Positions 34,833 through 44,816 of a DNA stretch of 64,000 nucleotides are shown piece after piece. Under the pieces are notes generated by a model. The model was not told where the DNA came from. It saw only the letters and a program-made list of their open reading frames with translations, and searched no databases. The translations under genes were made by a program, and so were the position numbers. Every line of letters begins with the position of its first letter. Position 1 is the first letter of the stretch. Source of the DNA: Prescottella equi (GTDB lineage Bacteria; Actinomycetota; Actinomycetes; Mycobacteriales; Mycobacteriaceae); assembly GCF_020171745.1 (NCBI RefSeq), contig NZ_JAIVAH010000013.1:186001-250000 (forward strand), in the 5' to 3' direction.

Positions 34833-35390
34833 TCAGAAGAAGGTGCTGATGTTCTTGGCCAGCAACACGTTCTGGTCGAGGAGAATCGTGCGGCGGGCAA
34901 CGACGAGGCCGTTCTCGGTTTCGCGGAGGATGTCCTCGCGGCCACCGGAGTAGATGTCGACCTCGCGCTCGAGCCGGTTGCGGTAGACGAGGAAGTTAGA
35001 GCGCACGTACCACTGCCCGAACTCCTGCTCGTCCTCGTCGGCGTGACGGACGATGACGTTGCTCACCAGGTGGCGGGTGCGCGACGGCGGATCCTCGGCC
35101 CACGCCATGCCGGAGTCGAAGCGGCGGATGCGCCACGCCAGGCTCGCCCGCGTCTCGTCGAAGAACGCGGCCTCGCCGCGCGCGGCGATCGCGAGCGACT
35201 GCTGGCGGCGCAGACGGTTGCTGCGGGTGGGGGCCCAGTAGTGCAGGTCCTCCGCGAGCAGGTCGAGCCAGTCGGTGAAGCGGCCGTCGTCGAGCAGTTC
35301 GGCCTCGTGGAAGTAGAACTGCTGAACCCGGAAGTGGGTGTCGGCGTCAGCGGCCTGCCGCTGGGCGGCCGCGGTGGTGTCGGTTGCCAT
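34833..35390 (-). CDS. Aromatic-ring-hydroxylating dioxygenase, small (beta) subunit
   Basis: The 185-residue protein is a beta subunit of a Rieske non-haem iron oxygenase, shown by FYFHEAELLDDGRFTDWLDLL, LHYWAPT and RTRHLVSNV. The beta subunit supports the alpha3beta3 hexamer and has no redox centre. ATG 35390 has AAAGGA 11 bases upstream. ATG 35402, which overlaps the reductase stop, is an alternative. Its placement after the reductase gene, not beside the alpha gene, is unusual. Confidence 0.87.
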   Translation of the reverse strand: MATDTTAAAQRQAADADTHFRVQQFYFHEAELLDDGRFTDWLDLLAEDLHYWAPTRSNRLRRQQSLAIAARGEAAFFDETRASLAWRIRRFDSGMAWAEDPPSRTRHLVSNVIVRHADEDEQEFGQWYVRSNFLVYRNRLEREVDIYSGGREDILRETENGLVVARRTILLDQNVLLAKNISTFF

Positions 35391-35398
35391 GAGTCGAG

Positions 35399-36625
35399 TC
35401 ATCCTTTGGCGAGCTTGCGCAGATTGACGGACGGATCGGCCAGAGCGGCCGGATCCACCGGAAGTGCGCGGTCGATGATGATGCGCGCGGCCCGCACTGC
35501 GGGACCGCCGTCGATGAACGCGGCTCCGACCAGGGTGTTGCCCCGGACCCGGAACACCATCTGCGGGCGGGCGGCGTCGTCGGGGTGCGGCCGGATCACG
35601 GTCTCGCCCTCGGCGGCCATCGATCCGACGCCCTGCACGTGGATGCCGTGCCGGTCGGACCAGAACCAACCCGCGCACTCGGGTTCGGGTTCCTGCCCCA
35701 GGACGCGGGCGGCAACCGCACGTCCGTTCAGTTGTGCTGCTTCCCAATGCTCTTCGCGCCGGTGCAGCGTGCCGTCGGACTCGCGGCGGCGAGCGACGTC
35801 GCCCGCGGCGAACACCGCCGGGTGGCTGGTGCGGAAGTTCTCGTCGACGAGCACACCGCCCTCGACGTCGAGGCCGGCGGACTCGGCGAGTTCGGTCGAC
35901 GGGATCGACCCGATTCCCACGAGCACCGCGTCGGCGGGAAGTTCCTCACCGGTGGTGAGCACGACGGTCACCGAGTCGCCGGTCTCCCGGATCTCCGTGA
36001 CACCCGCGGTGTGCAGGGCGATGCCGTGCTCGGCGTGCTGGTCGTGCAGGTAGCGCGCCATCTCCGGGCCGACCGCGGGAACGATCGGCGGATCGATCGG
36101 GTCGACCAGCGTGACCTGGGCGCCGAGCTGCAATGCCGCCGAAGCGGTTTCGGCGCCGATCAGGCCGGCGCCGATCACGACGAGGCGTGCACCGGGGACG
36201 AGCCGGGCCTTGAGGGCGCGGGCGTCGTCGATCGTGCGGAGCAGGTGAACCTGCGGCAGGTCGCCGCCGGGCACCGGCAGCGGACGGGCGCCGGCGCCCG
36301 TGGTCAGGATCGTCACATCGGCGTCCAGGCGGGTGCCGTCGGCGAGTTCGACGAGGCCCTCGTCCGGCTTCAGGGCCGTTACGGCGGACCCGGTGCGCAG
36401 CGTGATCCGCTGCACGACATACCAATCCGGCTTTGCCAGTGCGAGGTCGGCCTCGTCGGCGGTGCCGAACATGAACGCCTTGGACAGCGGCGGACGGTCG
36501 TACGGCGTGGGTCCGCCGTCGACCAGCGTGATCTCACCCTCGAAGCCGCGGGCGCGGAGTTCGCCGGCGGCACTGACGCCGGCGAGTCCGCCACCCACGA
36601 CGACGATGCGCTCGGGAGTGCTCAT
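35399..36625 (-). CDS. Ferredoxin-NAD(+) reductase of the ring-hydroxylating dioxygenase
   Basis: The protein (about 408 residues) is a two-dinucleotide-domain flavoprotein reductase. The FAD site is IVVVGGGLAGVSAA at the N-terminus, and the NAD site is VVIGAGLIGAETA near residue 150. It should pass electrons from NADH to the Rieske ferredoxin encoded just upstream. ATG 36625 is chosen. A GTG at 36637 that overlaps the ferredoxin stop (GTGA) would add four residues and fits the coupling seen through the operon. Confidence 0.9.
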   Translation of the reverse strand: MSTPERIVVVGGGLAGVSAAGELRARGFEGEITLVDGGPTPYDRPPLSKAFMFGTADEADLALAKPDWYVVQRITLRTGSAVTALKPDEGLVELADGTRLDADVTILTTGAGARPLPVPGGDLPQVHLLRTIDDARALKARLVPGARLVVIGAGLIGAETASAALQLGAQVTLVDPIDPPIVPAVGPEMARYLHDQHAEHGIALHTAGVTEIRETGDSVTVVLTTGEELPADAVLVGIGSIPSTELAESAGLDVEGGVLVDENFRTSHPAVFAAGDVARRRESDGTLHRREEHWEAAQLNGRAVAARVLGQEPEPECAGWFWSDRHGIHVQGVGSMAAEGETVIRPHPDDAARPQMVFRVRGNTLVGAAFIDGGPAVRAARIIIDRALPVDPAALADPSVNLRKLAKG

Positions 36626-36633
36626 CGGATCAG

Positions 36634-36981
36634 TCACTCCGCGGCTGCCTGGCCGGGGTACAGCCAGATCTCGTCGCCGGTGACCTCGACCTTGTGGGCC
36701 GCGACGTCCTCGGTGGCGGGCATGGACAACACGGAGCCGGTGCGCAGGCAGAACTTGCCCGAGTGCAGCGGGCACTCGACCTGGCCGCCCTCGATCCAGC
36801 CGTCCGCGAGGGACGCCTCGCCGTGGCTGCACCGGTCGTTGAGCGCGAAGTACTCGCCCTCGTCGTGGAAGACCGCGATCGGCTCGCCCGTGCCGGTCTG
36901 CTCGGCGTCGACGACCAGCGCCTCGCCGTCCTCGATGTCGCCGACAGCGCCGACCTTGATCTTGGTGATGGTCTCGCTCAC
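36634..36981 (-). CDS. Rieske-type ferredoxin of the dioxygenase
   Basis: This 115-residue protein is a Rieske [2Fe-2S] ferredoxin with the ligand pairs CSH (in DRCSHGEAS) and CPLH (in VECPLHSGKF). It carries electrons from the reductase to the oxygenase alpha subunit. AAGGG precedes the GTG start, which overlaps the alpha-subunit stop (GTGA). Its place directly after the alpha gene makes the order alpha-ferredoxin-reductase-beta. Confidence 0.92.
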   Translation of the reverse strand: MSETITKIKVGAVGDIEDGEALVVDAEQTGTGEPIAVFHDEGEYFALNDRCSHGEASLADGWIEGGQVECPLHSGKFCLRTGSVLSMPATEDVAAHKVEVTGDEIWLYPGQAAAE

Positions 36982-38315
36982 TTCGCGCCCTTTTCGTGCC
37001 ATGCCGGTGTGTTCATCAGTTCTGCCCAGCGCCGGTAGAAACCGCGTCCGGCAGCGTCGCTGTACAGCTCGCTGGTCTTGCCGGGGTAGACGCCGTCCTC
37101 ACGCTCGGAGCCCAGGCCCATCTGGTAGTTCAGCGGCACACTGTTGGTCATGAAACCGCCTGCGATGGACTGGCACTCGCTCCAGTTCTCTCCGTCGTCC
37201 TGCTCGAAGATGCCGCTGGGACCGAAGGTGCGCAGGTTGTAGAGACGCTGCGCCTCACGCACGTCCTCGGGCATCGACTTGTCGACGATGGTCCACGCCC
37301 AGACCTCCATCTTGTCCGGCCCCTTGGGGTGCCAGACCCGGATGCTGCCGTTGACGGGCAGGTACGAGAAGTTGGGGAAGACGGTCGCGTGTCCGGTGGT
37401 CATCGGACCCTCGACGCGCTCGTCGCCGAGGCGCTCACGCAGTGCGTCGTAGTCGTAGTACTCGTGCACCGGCTGCGCGTCGAAACGGCTGCGCGGATGC
37501 GTCGGGAAGCCGGCGCCGTGACCCATCGGGTCGCTGAACTGACGGCCGGGGGTGTTGACGATCTCGGACTTCGGCCCGCGGCCGGTGGGGGAGAGCACCA
37601 TCAGTGCCGACGCGTGCGACATGTTGACGTGGTACCAGTCGGTGGCGAACTGCTCGGCCGCCAGCTTCCAGTTGCCGTCGAGCACCCACTTGTGGATGCC
37701 GCCGACGGCGACCGTGCCCTCGGGGTCGCGATCGAGCATCGCGTCCATGTAGTAGGTCATGCCGCCGAGCGCTTCCTTCAGCGGAGGCGCGGCCGGGTTC
37801 CACGTTGCGAAGATCAGCCCGAGGTACGTGTCGATCTGGGCGACCTCGACCAGGCCCCAGTCCTTCTTGTCGAAGGTCTCCGGGTAGCCGGCCTCGTTCG
37901 GGACACTGACCAGCTGACCGGCGGTGTCGAAGCTCCAGCCGTGGTACGTGCACGTGAAGTTCTTGGTGGCGCCGAAGTCGGCACGGCACACCCGCGCACC
38001 GCGGTGACGGCACGAGTTGAGGAACGCCCGGATCTTGCGGTCCTTGCCCATCGAGACGATGACCGGGTCCTCCCCCATGTAGGTCGTGAGGAACTCGCCG
38101 GGCTTGGAGATCTGCGACGTGTGACCGAGGAACAGCCAGCTCGGCGCGAAGATGCGACGCAGCTCCTGCTGGTAGATCGACTGGTCGGTGAAGACGGCGC
38201 GGTCGACGTAGCCGTTGTCGGTGTCGACCATGGTCGAAACGTCGACGAACTTGGTGAGGGCGGCCGGCCTCTGGATCGAGCCCTTGATCGGGCCCCCTCC
38301 ATCGGAGGTACACAT
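36978..38315 (-). CDS. Aromatic-ring-hydroxylating dioxygenase, large (alpha) subunit
   Basis: The 445-residue protein is a Rieske non-haem iron oxygenase alpha subunit. The Rieske ligands are C102/H104 and C122/H125. The mononuclear iron site has H229 and H234 in DWYHVNMSH, with bridging D226, and a later acidic ligand probably in EQDDGENW. With ferredoxin and reductase it would add both atoms of O2 to an aromatic ring. Phenylpropionate, biphenyl-like or other arenes are possible; the dehydrogenase type favours a cis-dihydrodiol route. AAGGAG lies 8 bases before the ATG. It heads the leftward operon. Confidence 0.9.
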   Translation of the reverse strand: MCTSDGGGPIKGSIQRPAALTKFVDVSTMVDTDNGYVDRAVFTDQSIYQQELRRIFAPSWLFLGHTSQISKPGEFLTTYMGEDPVIVSMGKDRKIRAFLNSCRHRGARVCRADFGATKNFTCTYHGWSFDTAGQLVSVPNEAGYPETFDKKDWGLVEVAQIDTYLGLIFATWNPAAPPLKEALGGMTYYMDAMLDRDPEGTVAVGGIHKWVLDGNWKLAAEQFATDWYHVNMSHASALMVLSPTGRGPKSEIVNTPGRQFSDPMGHGAGFPTHPRSRFDAQPVHEYYDYDALRERLGDERVEGPMTTGHATVFPNFSYLPVNGSIRVWHPKGPDKMEVWAWTIVDKSMPEDVREAQRLYNLRTFGPSGIFEQDDGENWSECQSIAGGFMTNSVPLNYQMGLGSEREDGVYPGKTSELYSDAAGRGFYRRWAELMNTPAWHEKGAK

Positions 38316-38378
38316 GTGTCGTCTCCTTGAACTTGGACGATACGGACGGTGACGTGACGTCGACCAGCCGGGCGCGAG

Positions 38379-38390
38379 ACCCAGCTGGGT
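38379..38390. promoter_or_regulatory. Palindrome in the divergent aromatic-operon promoter region
   Basis: ACCCAGCTGGGT is a perfect 12-bp palindrome in the 238-base gap between the oxygenase operon and the divergent MDR gene. It sits 64 bases from the oxygenase start and could be an operator for both units. No regulator gene is adjacent. Confidence 0.4.
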
Positions 38391-38553
38391 ATGACAACAG
38401 GAGACAGCCGCGACGGCTTTCGATGCCAGCGGTCGTGCCGAGGTGCGGCACGCGCGCTCGCGCGGGATATATGGGCGGGCCGAACATGGGTACCCGAACA
38501 GATGTTTCGCAGCGCCGCACCCGGTCGCTGTGTCCGACAGCACAGGAGATTCC

Positions 38554-39525
38554 ATGCTCGCAGCCGTCGCCGTCGCCCAGAACGCGGACGACCCGCTGGG
38601 AGGACTCGAACTTCGCGAGGTCCCCGACCCGGTCGTCCCGGACGGTTGGGCCAAGGTCGCGGTGCGTTCGTCCGCCCTCAACATGCACGACGTGTGGACG
38701 CTGCGTGGCGTCGGGCACCCGGCCGACCGCATCCCGATGATCCTCGGCTGCGATGCGGCCGGCGTCGACGAGGACGGCAACGAGGTGATCGTCTACCCGG
38801 TGATCGCCGACCCGGACGGCGGCATGGGTGACGAGACGCTCGACCCGGGCCGTGCGCTGCTGTCCGAGCAGCACGACGGCGCGTTCGCCGAGTACCTCGT
38901 GGTGCCCGAGCGCAACCTGATCCCCAAGCCGGACTGGCTGTCGTTCGACGAGGCCGCGTGCCTGCCCGTCGCGTGGACCACCGCGTACCGGATGCTGTTC
39001 ACGCAGGCCCAGATCAAGGCCGGCGACCGCGTGCTGGTGCAGGGCGCCGGTGGCGGCGTCGCGACCGCAGCGATCAGCCTGGCCGCGGCCGCGGGCGCCA
39101 AGGTGTACGCCGCGAGCCGCAGCGCCGAGAAGCGCGCCACCGCGCTCGAGCTGGGTGCGCACACGGCGGTCGAGGCGGGCGCCCGCCTGCCCGAGAAGGT
39201 CGACGTCGTCATCGAGACCGTCGGCGAGGCCACGTGGGCGCACTCGATGCGCTCGCTGCGTCCCGGCGGCACGATCGTCATCGCCGGCGCGACATCGGGT
39301 TCCAACCCGCCCGCCGACCTGACCCGCATCTTCTACCTGCAGCAGCGCATCCTGGGCTCGACCGGCTGCACCCGCGCCGAACTGGTGTCGATGCTGCGGA
39401 TGATGGAGGCCACCGGCCTGCGCCCGAAGATCGACCGCGTCATCCCGCTGCAGGACATCCACGCGGGCTTCCAGGCCATGATCGACGGCGACGTCAACGG
39501 AAAGGTCGTGGTGAAGGTCTCGTGA
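38554..39525 (+). CDS. MDR-superfamily quinone oxidoreductase-like protein
   Basis: The 323-residue protein is a medium-chain dehydrogenase/reductase with the NADPH-binding LVQGAGGGVATAAISLA and the start segment GCDAAGVDEDG. The structural zinc cysteine cluster is absent, which points to a quinone or enoyl reductase-like enzyme rather than a zinc alcohol dehydrogenase. AGGAGA precedes the ATG. It diverges from the dioxygenase operon and overlaps the thioesterase gene by 4 bases. It may reduce an unsaturated intermediate of the same pathway, which is inferred from position. Confidence 0.82.
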   Translation: MLAAVAVAQNADDPLGGLELREVPDPVVPDGWAKVAVRSSALNMHDVWTLRGVGHPADRIPMILGCDAAGVDEDGNEVIVYPVIADPDGGMGDETLDPGRALLSEQHDGAFAEYLVVPERNLIPKPDWLSFDEAACLPVAWTTAYRMLFTQAQIKAGDRVLVQGAGGGVATAAISLAAAAGAKVYAASRSAEKRATALELGAHTAVEAGARLPEKVDVVIETVGEATWAHSMRSLRPGGTIVIAGATSGSNPPADLTRIFYLQQRILGSTGCTRAELVSMLRMMEATGLRPKIDRVIPLQDIHAGFQAMIDGDVNGKVVVKVS

Positions 39526-39956
39526 GCATCTGGTTCGGCGAGCCCTCCGTCGAGATCGTCAACAGCAAGGGCGTCGACACGCTCAACCGGAACCTCGGTA
39601 TCGAGCTGACCGAGTTCACCGACAACTCCCTCAAGGGACGGATGCCGGTCGACGAGCGGACCAAGCAGCCCGCCGGGGTCCTGCACGGCGGCGCGTCCGT
39701 CGCGTTCGCCGAGACCCTCGCGAGCTGGGCGGCGATCTTCGCTGTCGATCGCAGCAAGTTCCACTGTGTCGGTATGGAGATCAACGCCAACCACGTGCGT
39801 CCCGTGAGCTCGGGATGGGTCTACGGCGAGGCGACGCCGCTCGCGCTGGGGCGCAAGACGCACGTGTGGGAGATCAAGATCGTGAACGACGAGGGCAAGC
39901 TGGTCTGCGTGTCCCGCTGCACCATGGCGGTGCTGGAGATGCCGTCGCAGTACTGA
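39522..39956 (+). CDS. PaaI-type hotdog thioesterase
   Basis: The 144-residue hotdog-fold protein has the PaaI-family helix motif GVLHGGASVAFAET and MEINANHVRPV. Such enzymes release CoA from aromatic or short acyl-CoA esters and often prevent CoA trapping in aromatic degradation. The GTG overlaps the MDR stop (GTGA), so the two are coupled. Together with the CoA ligase across the divergent promoter, this implies CoA-ester intermediates. Confidence 0.85.
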   Translation: MSIWFGEPSVEIVNSKGVDTLNRNLGIELTEFTDNSLKGRMPVDERTKQPAGVLHGGASVAFAETLASWAAIFAVDRSKFHCVGMEINANHVRPVSSGWVYGEATPLALGRKTHVWEIKIVNDEGKLVCVSRCTMAVLEMPSQY

Positions 39957-39978
39957 CGACCACAGTCCCCGGGTGCCG

Positions 39979-40027
39979 GCACTCAGGTTTGCCTTGAGTG
40001 CTGGCACTCGCATGTATAGAGTGCTAG
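39979..40027. promoter_or_regulatory. Multiple CIRCE (HrcA) operator before groES
   Basis: CTGGCACTC (40001-40009) and GAGTGCTAG (40019-40027) with a 9-base spacer form a classical CIRCE element. A further GCACTC (39979-39984) and GAGTGC (39996-40001) with 11 bases between make a second, imperfect unit. Four half-sites thus cover the promoter. HrcA is the expected repressor. Confidence 0.85.
39994..40022 (+). promoter_or_regulatory. Predicted groES-groEL1 promoter
   Basis: TTGAGT (39994-39999) and TAGAGT (40017-40022) are spaced by 17 bases and lie wholly within the CIRCE array, so HrcA binding would block RNA polymerase. The groES leader would be about 125 bases long. Confidence 0.6.
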
Positions 40028-40154
40028 TCGACGCTGAGCGAGTCCCGGCACCCGCGACGACGGGGCACGTGAGGAGTCACCGTGGTGACTGAACTTATGG
40101 TGGTCCGAGGAACAGCCTCGGGCCCGACAAACCCCTGAAAGTGGAGGGCTCATC

Positions 40155-40457
40155 GTGGCGAGCGTGAACATCAAGCCGCTCGAGGACAAGATCCTCGTCC
40201 AGGCCAACGAGGCCGAGACGACGACTGCCTCCGGCCTGGTCATCCCCGACACGGCGAAGGAGAAGCCCCAGGAGGGCACCGTCGTCGCCGTCGGCCCCGG
40301 CCGCTGGGACGAGGATGGCGAGAAGCGCATCCCCCTGGACGTCCAGGAGGGCGACACCGTCATCTACAGCAAGTACGGCGGAACCGAGATCAAGTACGCC
40401 GGCCAGGAGTACCTGATCCTGTCGGCTCGCGACGTTCTGGCTGTCGTCGCGAAGTAG
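40155..40457 (+). CDS. groES: Co-chaperonin GroES
   Basis: The 100-residue protein is the 10-kDa lid of the GroEL chaperonin, starting [16 protein letters not shown]. The mobile loop is [24 protein letters not shown] lies before the GTG start. It is controlled by the CIRCE operator upstream. A hairpin separates it from groEL1. Confidence 0.97.
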   Translation: MASVNIKPLEDKILVQANEAETTTASGLVIPDTAKEKPQEGTVVAVGPGRWDEDGEKRIPLDVQEGDTVIYSKYGGTEIKYAGQEYLILSARDVLAVVAK

Positions 40458-40470
40458 GCCTCACGCCTCC

Positions 40471-40501
40471 CGCCCCGGAGTTCCTCAACGGACCCGGGGC
40501 G
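40471..40501 (+). terminator. Hairpin between groES and groEL1
   Basis: Positions 40471-40478 and 40494-40501 form an 8-bp GC stem with a 15-base loop in the 116-base gap. It could be an attenuator or an mRNA-processing site that sets the GroES:GroEL ratio. Confidence 0.5.
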
Positions 40502-40552
40502 GAGTGCGTTTCCGGCGGTAACCCTGAAATCCGTTTCGGGACGAAACCCTGA

Positions 40553-42187
<1,635 letters not shown>

Positions 42188-42212
42188 TTTGCTCGGCTCC
42201 GGCTGAACGCGC

Positions 42213-42246
42213 CGAGACCCCCGGACGAATTCGTTCGGGGGTCTCG
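42213..42246. terminator. Bidirectional terminator between groEL1 and rskA
   Basis: A stem of about 17 bp (42213-42229 with 42230-42246, one G-U pair) turns on the central AATT, so the real loop opens there. It lies between the convergent groEL1 and anti-sigma genes and is followed by TGCTTTCG. Confidence 0.8.
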
Positions 42247-42257
42247 TGCTTTCGCGA

Positions 42258-42977
42258 TCAGGTGAGCGGGATGGACGCGAACATGGTTCCCGTCGGGTAC
42301 GACGACCCGCCGGGCGGTTCCACCGTGAAACCGAGCTGTGTCGCGCCGTCGAGATCCTCGAGCACCGCAGTCGTGGTGGGGGAGACCTGATCCGGACCCA
42401 TCGTGCCGGCCGGTACCGGCTCGTCTCCGCGGACCAACCACATCTGGTACACCGTGTCCGGCTGCGGCGGGGTGACCCCGTTCATCACGAGCATCGCGGC
42501 GTTCGCGTCCTTGGAGAACATCGCGGTCGCGGTGCCGCCGCCCGGGATGTCCGTCGACGACGACTGCATGTCCGGGGCGTCGAGGATCTGCGCGGTCACC
42601 GACGGTGCCGGGGGCGCCTCCGTGAACTGCCGGCCGATCACGACACCGCCGACGAGGAACACGACGGCCGCGGCCGCCGAAGCGACCGCGATCTGCCAGC
42701 GGCGCTTGCCGTTTCGTCGCCCGTCGTTGCGGCGCTTCGCGAGATCGTCGCCCGACACCTGCCGCAGCAGGTTGCGGCGCAGCGCCGCGGGCGGGGTGAC
42801 GGCGACGAGTGAACTCGCGGCCGCCATCGTTTCGCGGGCCAGACGCACCGCCGTGTCGAACTCGGCCCGGGTCGTCGCGTCGGCGTCCGCCAGTCGGGCG
42901 TCGAGTGCCCGCAGGTCCTCGTCGTCGAGGGCGTGGAGGGCGTACAGGTGCGCCCACTCGATCAGGTCGTCGTCCAT
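42258..42977 (-). CDS. rskA: RskA-family anti-sigma factor
   Basis: This 239-residue membrane protein has an N-terminal sigma-binding region (IEWAHLYALHALDDEDL), a transmembrane helix at about 95-114 and an outer RskA-type domain ending with TGTMFASIPLT. It should hold the adjacent SigK inactive and release it after regulated proteolysis. The ATG lies one base after the sigK stop, so the two are translated together. The type is set by the domain and the sigK partner. Confidence 0.88.
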   Translation of the reverse strand: MDDDLIEWAHLYALHALDDEDLRALDARLADADATTRAEFDTAVRLARETMAAASSLVAVTPPAALRRNLLRQVSGDDLAKRRNDGRRNGKRRWQIAVASAAAAVVFLVGGVVIGRQFTEAPPAPSVTAQILDAPDMQSSSTDIPGGGTATAMFSKDANAAMLVMNGVTPPQPDTVYQMWLVRGDEPVPAGTMGPDQVSPTTTAVLEDLDGATQLGFTVEPPGGSSYPTGTMFASIPLT

Positions 42978-42978
42978 G

Positions 42979-43644
42979 TCACATCACCCCCAGACATCCT
43001 CTGAGCCTTGCCAATCCATCTCTGATGCGGGTCTTCACCGTCGGAACGGCGACGCCCAGTTCGCTCGCGACCTCGCGGTAGGTTCGGCCGCCGTAGTACG
43101 CGAGCGTCACCGACTGGCGTTGGATGTCCGTGAGCGCCTGCATGCAGTCGACCACCGCCTCGCGTTCCGCACGTCGCGTGACCTCCTCGGTGACCTCGTC
43201 GAACTCGTCGGTCCGGTTGGTGGTCTCGTACACGATCTCGCGATCGGTGTGCGACTGTTCCGATCGGACGCGGTCCACGGCCCTGCGGTGCGCGAGAGTC
43301 ATCAGCCACGACAGCGGCGACCCGCGGCCGGGATCGAACGTGGCGGCCGACTTCCACACCTGGAGGTAGACCTCCTGCGTCGTCTCCTCCGAGAATCCCG
43401 GGTCGCGGAGCACCCGCAGCACGAGTCCGTACACGCGCGGGCCGGTGCGGTCGTAGAACGTCGCGAACGCGACCTCGTCGCCGCGCGCGACGCGCGTCAG
43501 AAGTGTCCGCAGTTCGTCGGACTCGGCGCGGCGGACTGCGACGAGGCCGCCGTTGTCCGCCGGGCAGGAGTCGTCACCACCGGAGGATCCGGCCGAACTC
43601 ACACGTGCTCGCTCGGGTGCATAGTGGACAACCGTAGCGTCCAT
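42979..43644 (-). CDS. sigK: ECF RNA polymerase sigma factor SigK-like
   Basis: The 221-residue protein has sigma region 2 (FATFYDRTGPRVYGLVLRVL and TTQEVYLQVW) and region 4 (YREVASELGVAVPTVKTRIR). Pairing with an RskA-type anti-sigma gene one base downstream supports the SigK (ECF19) assignment. About 40 residues precede region 2, and a later start such as the GTG near VRRAESDEL is possible. The fasciclin lipoprotein gene upstream matches the known SigK regulon member type MPT83/MPT70. Confidence 0.85.
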   Translation of the reverse strand: MDATVVHYAPERARVSSAGSSGGDDSCPADNGGLVAVRRAESDELRTLLTRVARGDEVAFATFYDRTGPRVYGLVLRVLRDPGFSEETTQEVYLQVWKSAATFDPGRGSPLSWLMTLAHRRAVDRVRSEQSHTDREIVYETTNRTDEFDEVTEEVTRRAEREAVVDCMQALTDIQRQSVTLAYYGGRTYREVASELGVAVPTVKTRIRDGLARLRGCLGVM

Positions 43645-43694
43645 CGGCCGGATCCTCCCGGAGTGTGGTGACTGTGGTGCGTTCTACCCGGGAT

Positions 43695-44363
43695 CTACTG
43701 GGGCATGAGGACCGAGTCGATCAGGTAGACGGTGGCGTTCGAGGTCTTCACGCCGCCGCACACGACGCCTGCCTCCTGCACCTTCAGGTCGTCGCCCGAG
43801 CCGGTCACCGTCACTTCGCCGCCCTCGACCGTCGTGTGCGTGCCGTCGACCTCGCTGGGCGGCAACTGTCCGGGCACGACGTGGTAGGTGAGGATCTTGG
43901 TGAGCAGGGCGTCGTCGGTCTTCAACTGCTCGACCGTCGCGGGATCGAGCTTCGCGAAGGCCGCATCGGTCGGTGCGAAGACGGTGAACTGTCCGCCGTT
44001 GAGGGTGTCGACGAGATTCACATCCGGGTTCAGCTGACCCGACACCGCGGCGGTGAGCGTCGTGAGCATCGGATTGTTCGACGCGGCGACCGCGACCGGA
44101 TCCTGCGCCATGCCCGAGACCGAGCCGGGTCCCGAGGGAACCGTGGCGGCGTACTCGGCGCAGCCGGGTCCCACCAGATCGGCGGCCGGGGCGGCGGTTC
44201 CGGAGGTCATCATGCCGGACTCGCTCGGCATCGACGAGGACATGGACGGAGTGGTCGACGTCGCGTTGTCGGACGAGTCGTCCGACGAACAGGCGGCCAC
44301 TCCGAACAAGGCGATGGAGGCAGCGGCGGCGACGGCGATGACGCGCGGCGTCTTGGAGTTCAT
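43695..44363 (-). CDS. Fasciclin-domain lipoprotein (MPT83/MPT70-like)
   Basis: The 222-residue protein has a signal peptide with the lipobox VAAC (C25), a Ser/Thr/Met-rich spacer and one fasciclin domain ([13 protein letters not shown] ... [11 protein letters not shown] ... LTYHVVPG). It resembles the mycobacterial antigens MPT83 and MPT70, surface proteins under SigK control. AGGAAGG precedes the ATG. It lies directly upstream of sigK-rskA on the same strand, 50 bases away. No convincing SigK promoter was found by eye. Confidence 0.88.
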   Translation of the reverse strand: MNSKTPRVIAVAAAASIALFGVAACSSDDSSDNATSTTPSMSSSMPSESGMMTSGTAAPAADLVGPGCAEYAATVPSGPGSVSGMAQDPVAVAASNNPMLTTLTAAVSGQLNPDVNLVDTLNGGQFTVFAPTDAAFAKLDPATVEQLKTDDALLTKILTYHVVPGQLPPSEVDGTHTTVEGGEVTVTGSGDDLKVQEAGVVCGGVKTSNATVYLIDSVLMPQ

Positions 44364-44470
44364 GGGATTGCCTTCCTGAAGGGGTGTTCCGTGCACTGTC
44401 GGTAAGTGCTTCGGAGCCGCTCGGCAGGAGGACGGGTCGAGACTCGATGTGGTTGCGTCGGCACACACGA

Positions 44471-44516
44471 CGAAGCCCGGGGCACCTGTACGTGGTGGGT
44501 GGTGCCCCGGGCTTCG
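44471..44516 (-). terminator. Terminator after whiB3
   Basis: A perfect 16-bp stem (44471-44486 with 44501-44516) with a 14-base loop begins 9 bases after the whiB3 stop, read leftwards. It insulates the fasciclin-sigK-rskA unit. Confidence 0.8.
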
Positions 44517-44525
44517 TTGCGTCGA

Positions 44526-44816
44526 TCAGGCGATGCGGCGTCGTGACTGGCGGGTGAGGATCTCGCGCTCGGACTCCGACATTCCTCCCCAGATGCCGTA
44601 CGGCTCGCACACGGTCAGCGCATGGTTCCGGCACTGCGTCAGGACCGGGCAGCTACGGCACATCTCCTTCGCGCGGCTCTCCCTCTGAGCCCGTGCCCGT
44701 CCACGCTCTCCGTCCGGGTGAAAGAACACCGAGGACTCGACGCCACGACACAGCCCGCGCATCTGCCAATCCCAGATGTCGGCGTTGGGGCCGGGTAGGT
44801 GGTTCGGAACAGGCAT
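44526..44816 (-). CDS. whiB3: WhiB-family redox-sensing regulator, WhiB3-like
   Basis: The 96-residue protein begins MPVPNHLPGPNADIWDWQ. It holds four cysteines for a [4Fe-4S] cluster: one in LCRGV, two in MCRSC and one in TQCRNH. The GIWGG turn and a basic C-terminus follow. WhiB3 proteins sense O2, NO and redox state and bind SigA and DNA to control lipid metabolism. The location between groEL1 and sigD matches Rv3416. AGAGGAG precedes ATG 44816; the frame is open upstream but that part lacks family similarity. Confidence 0.92.
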   Translation of the reverse strand: MPVPNHLPGPNADIWDWQMRGLCRGVESSVFFHPDGERGRARAQRESRAKEMCRSCPVLTQCRNHALTVCEPYGIWGGMSESEREILTRQSRRRIA

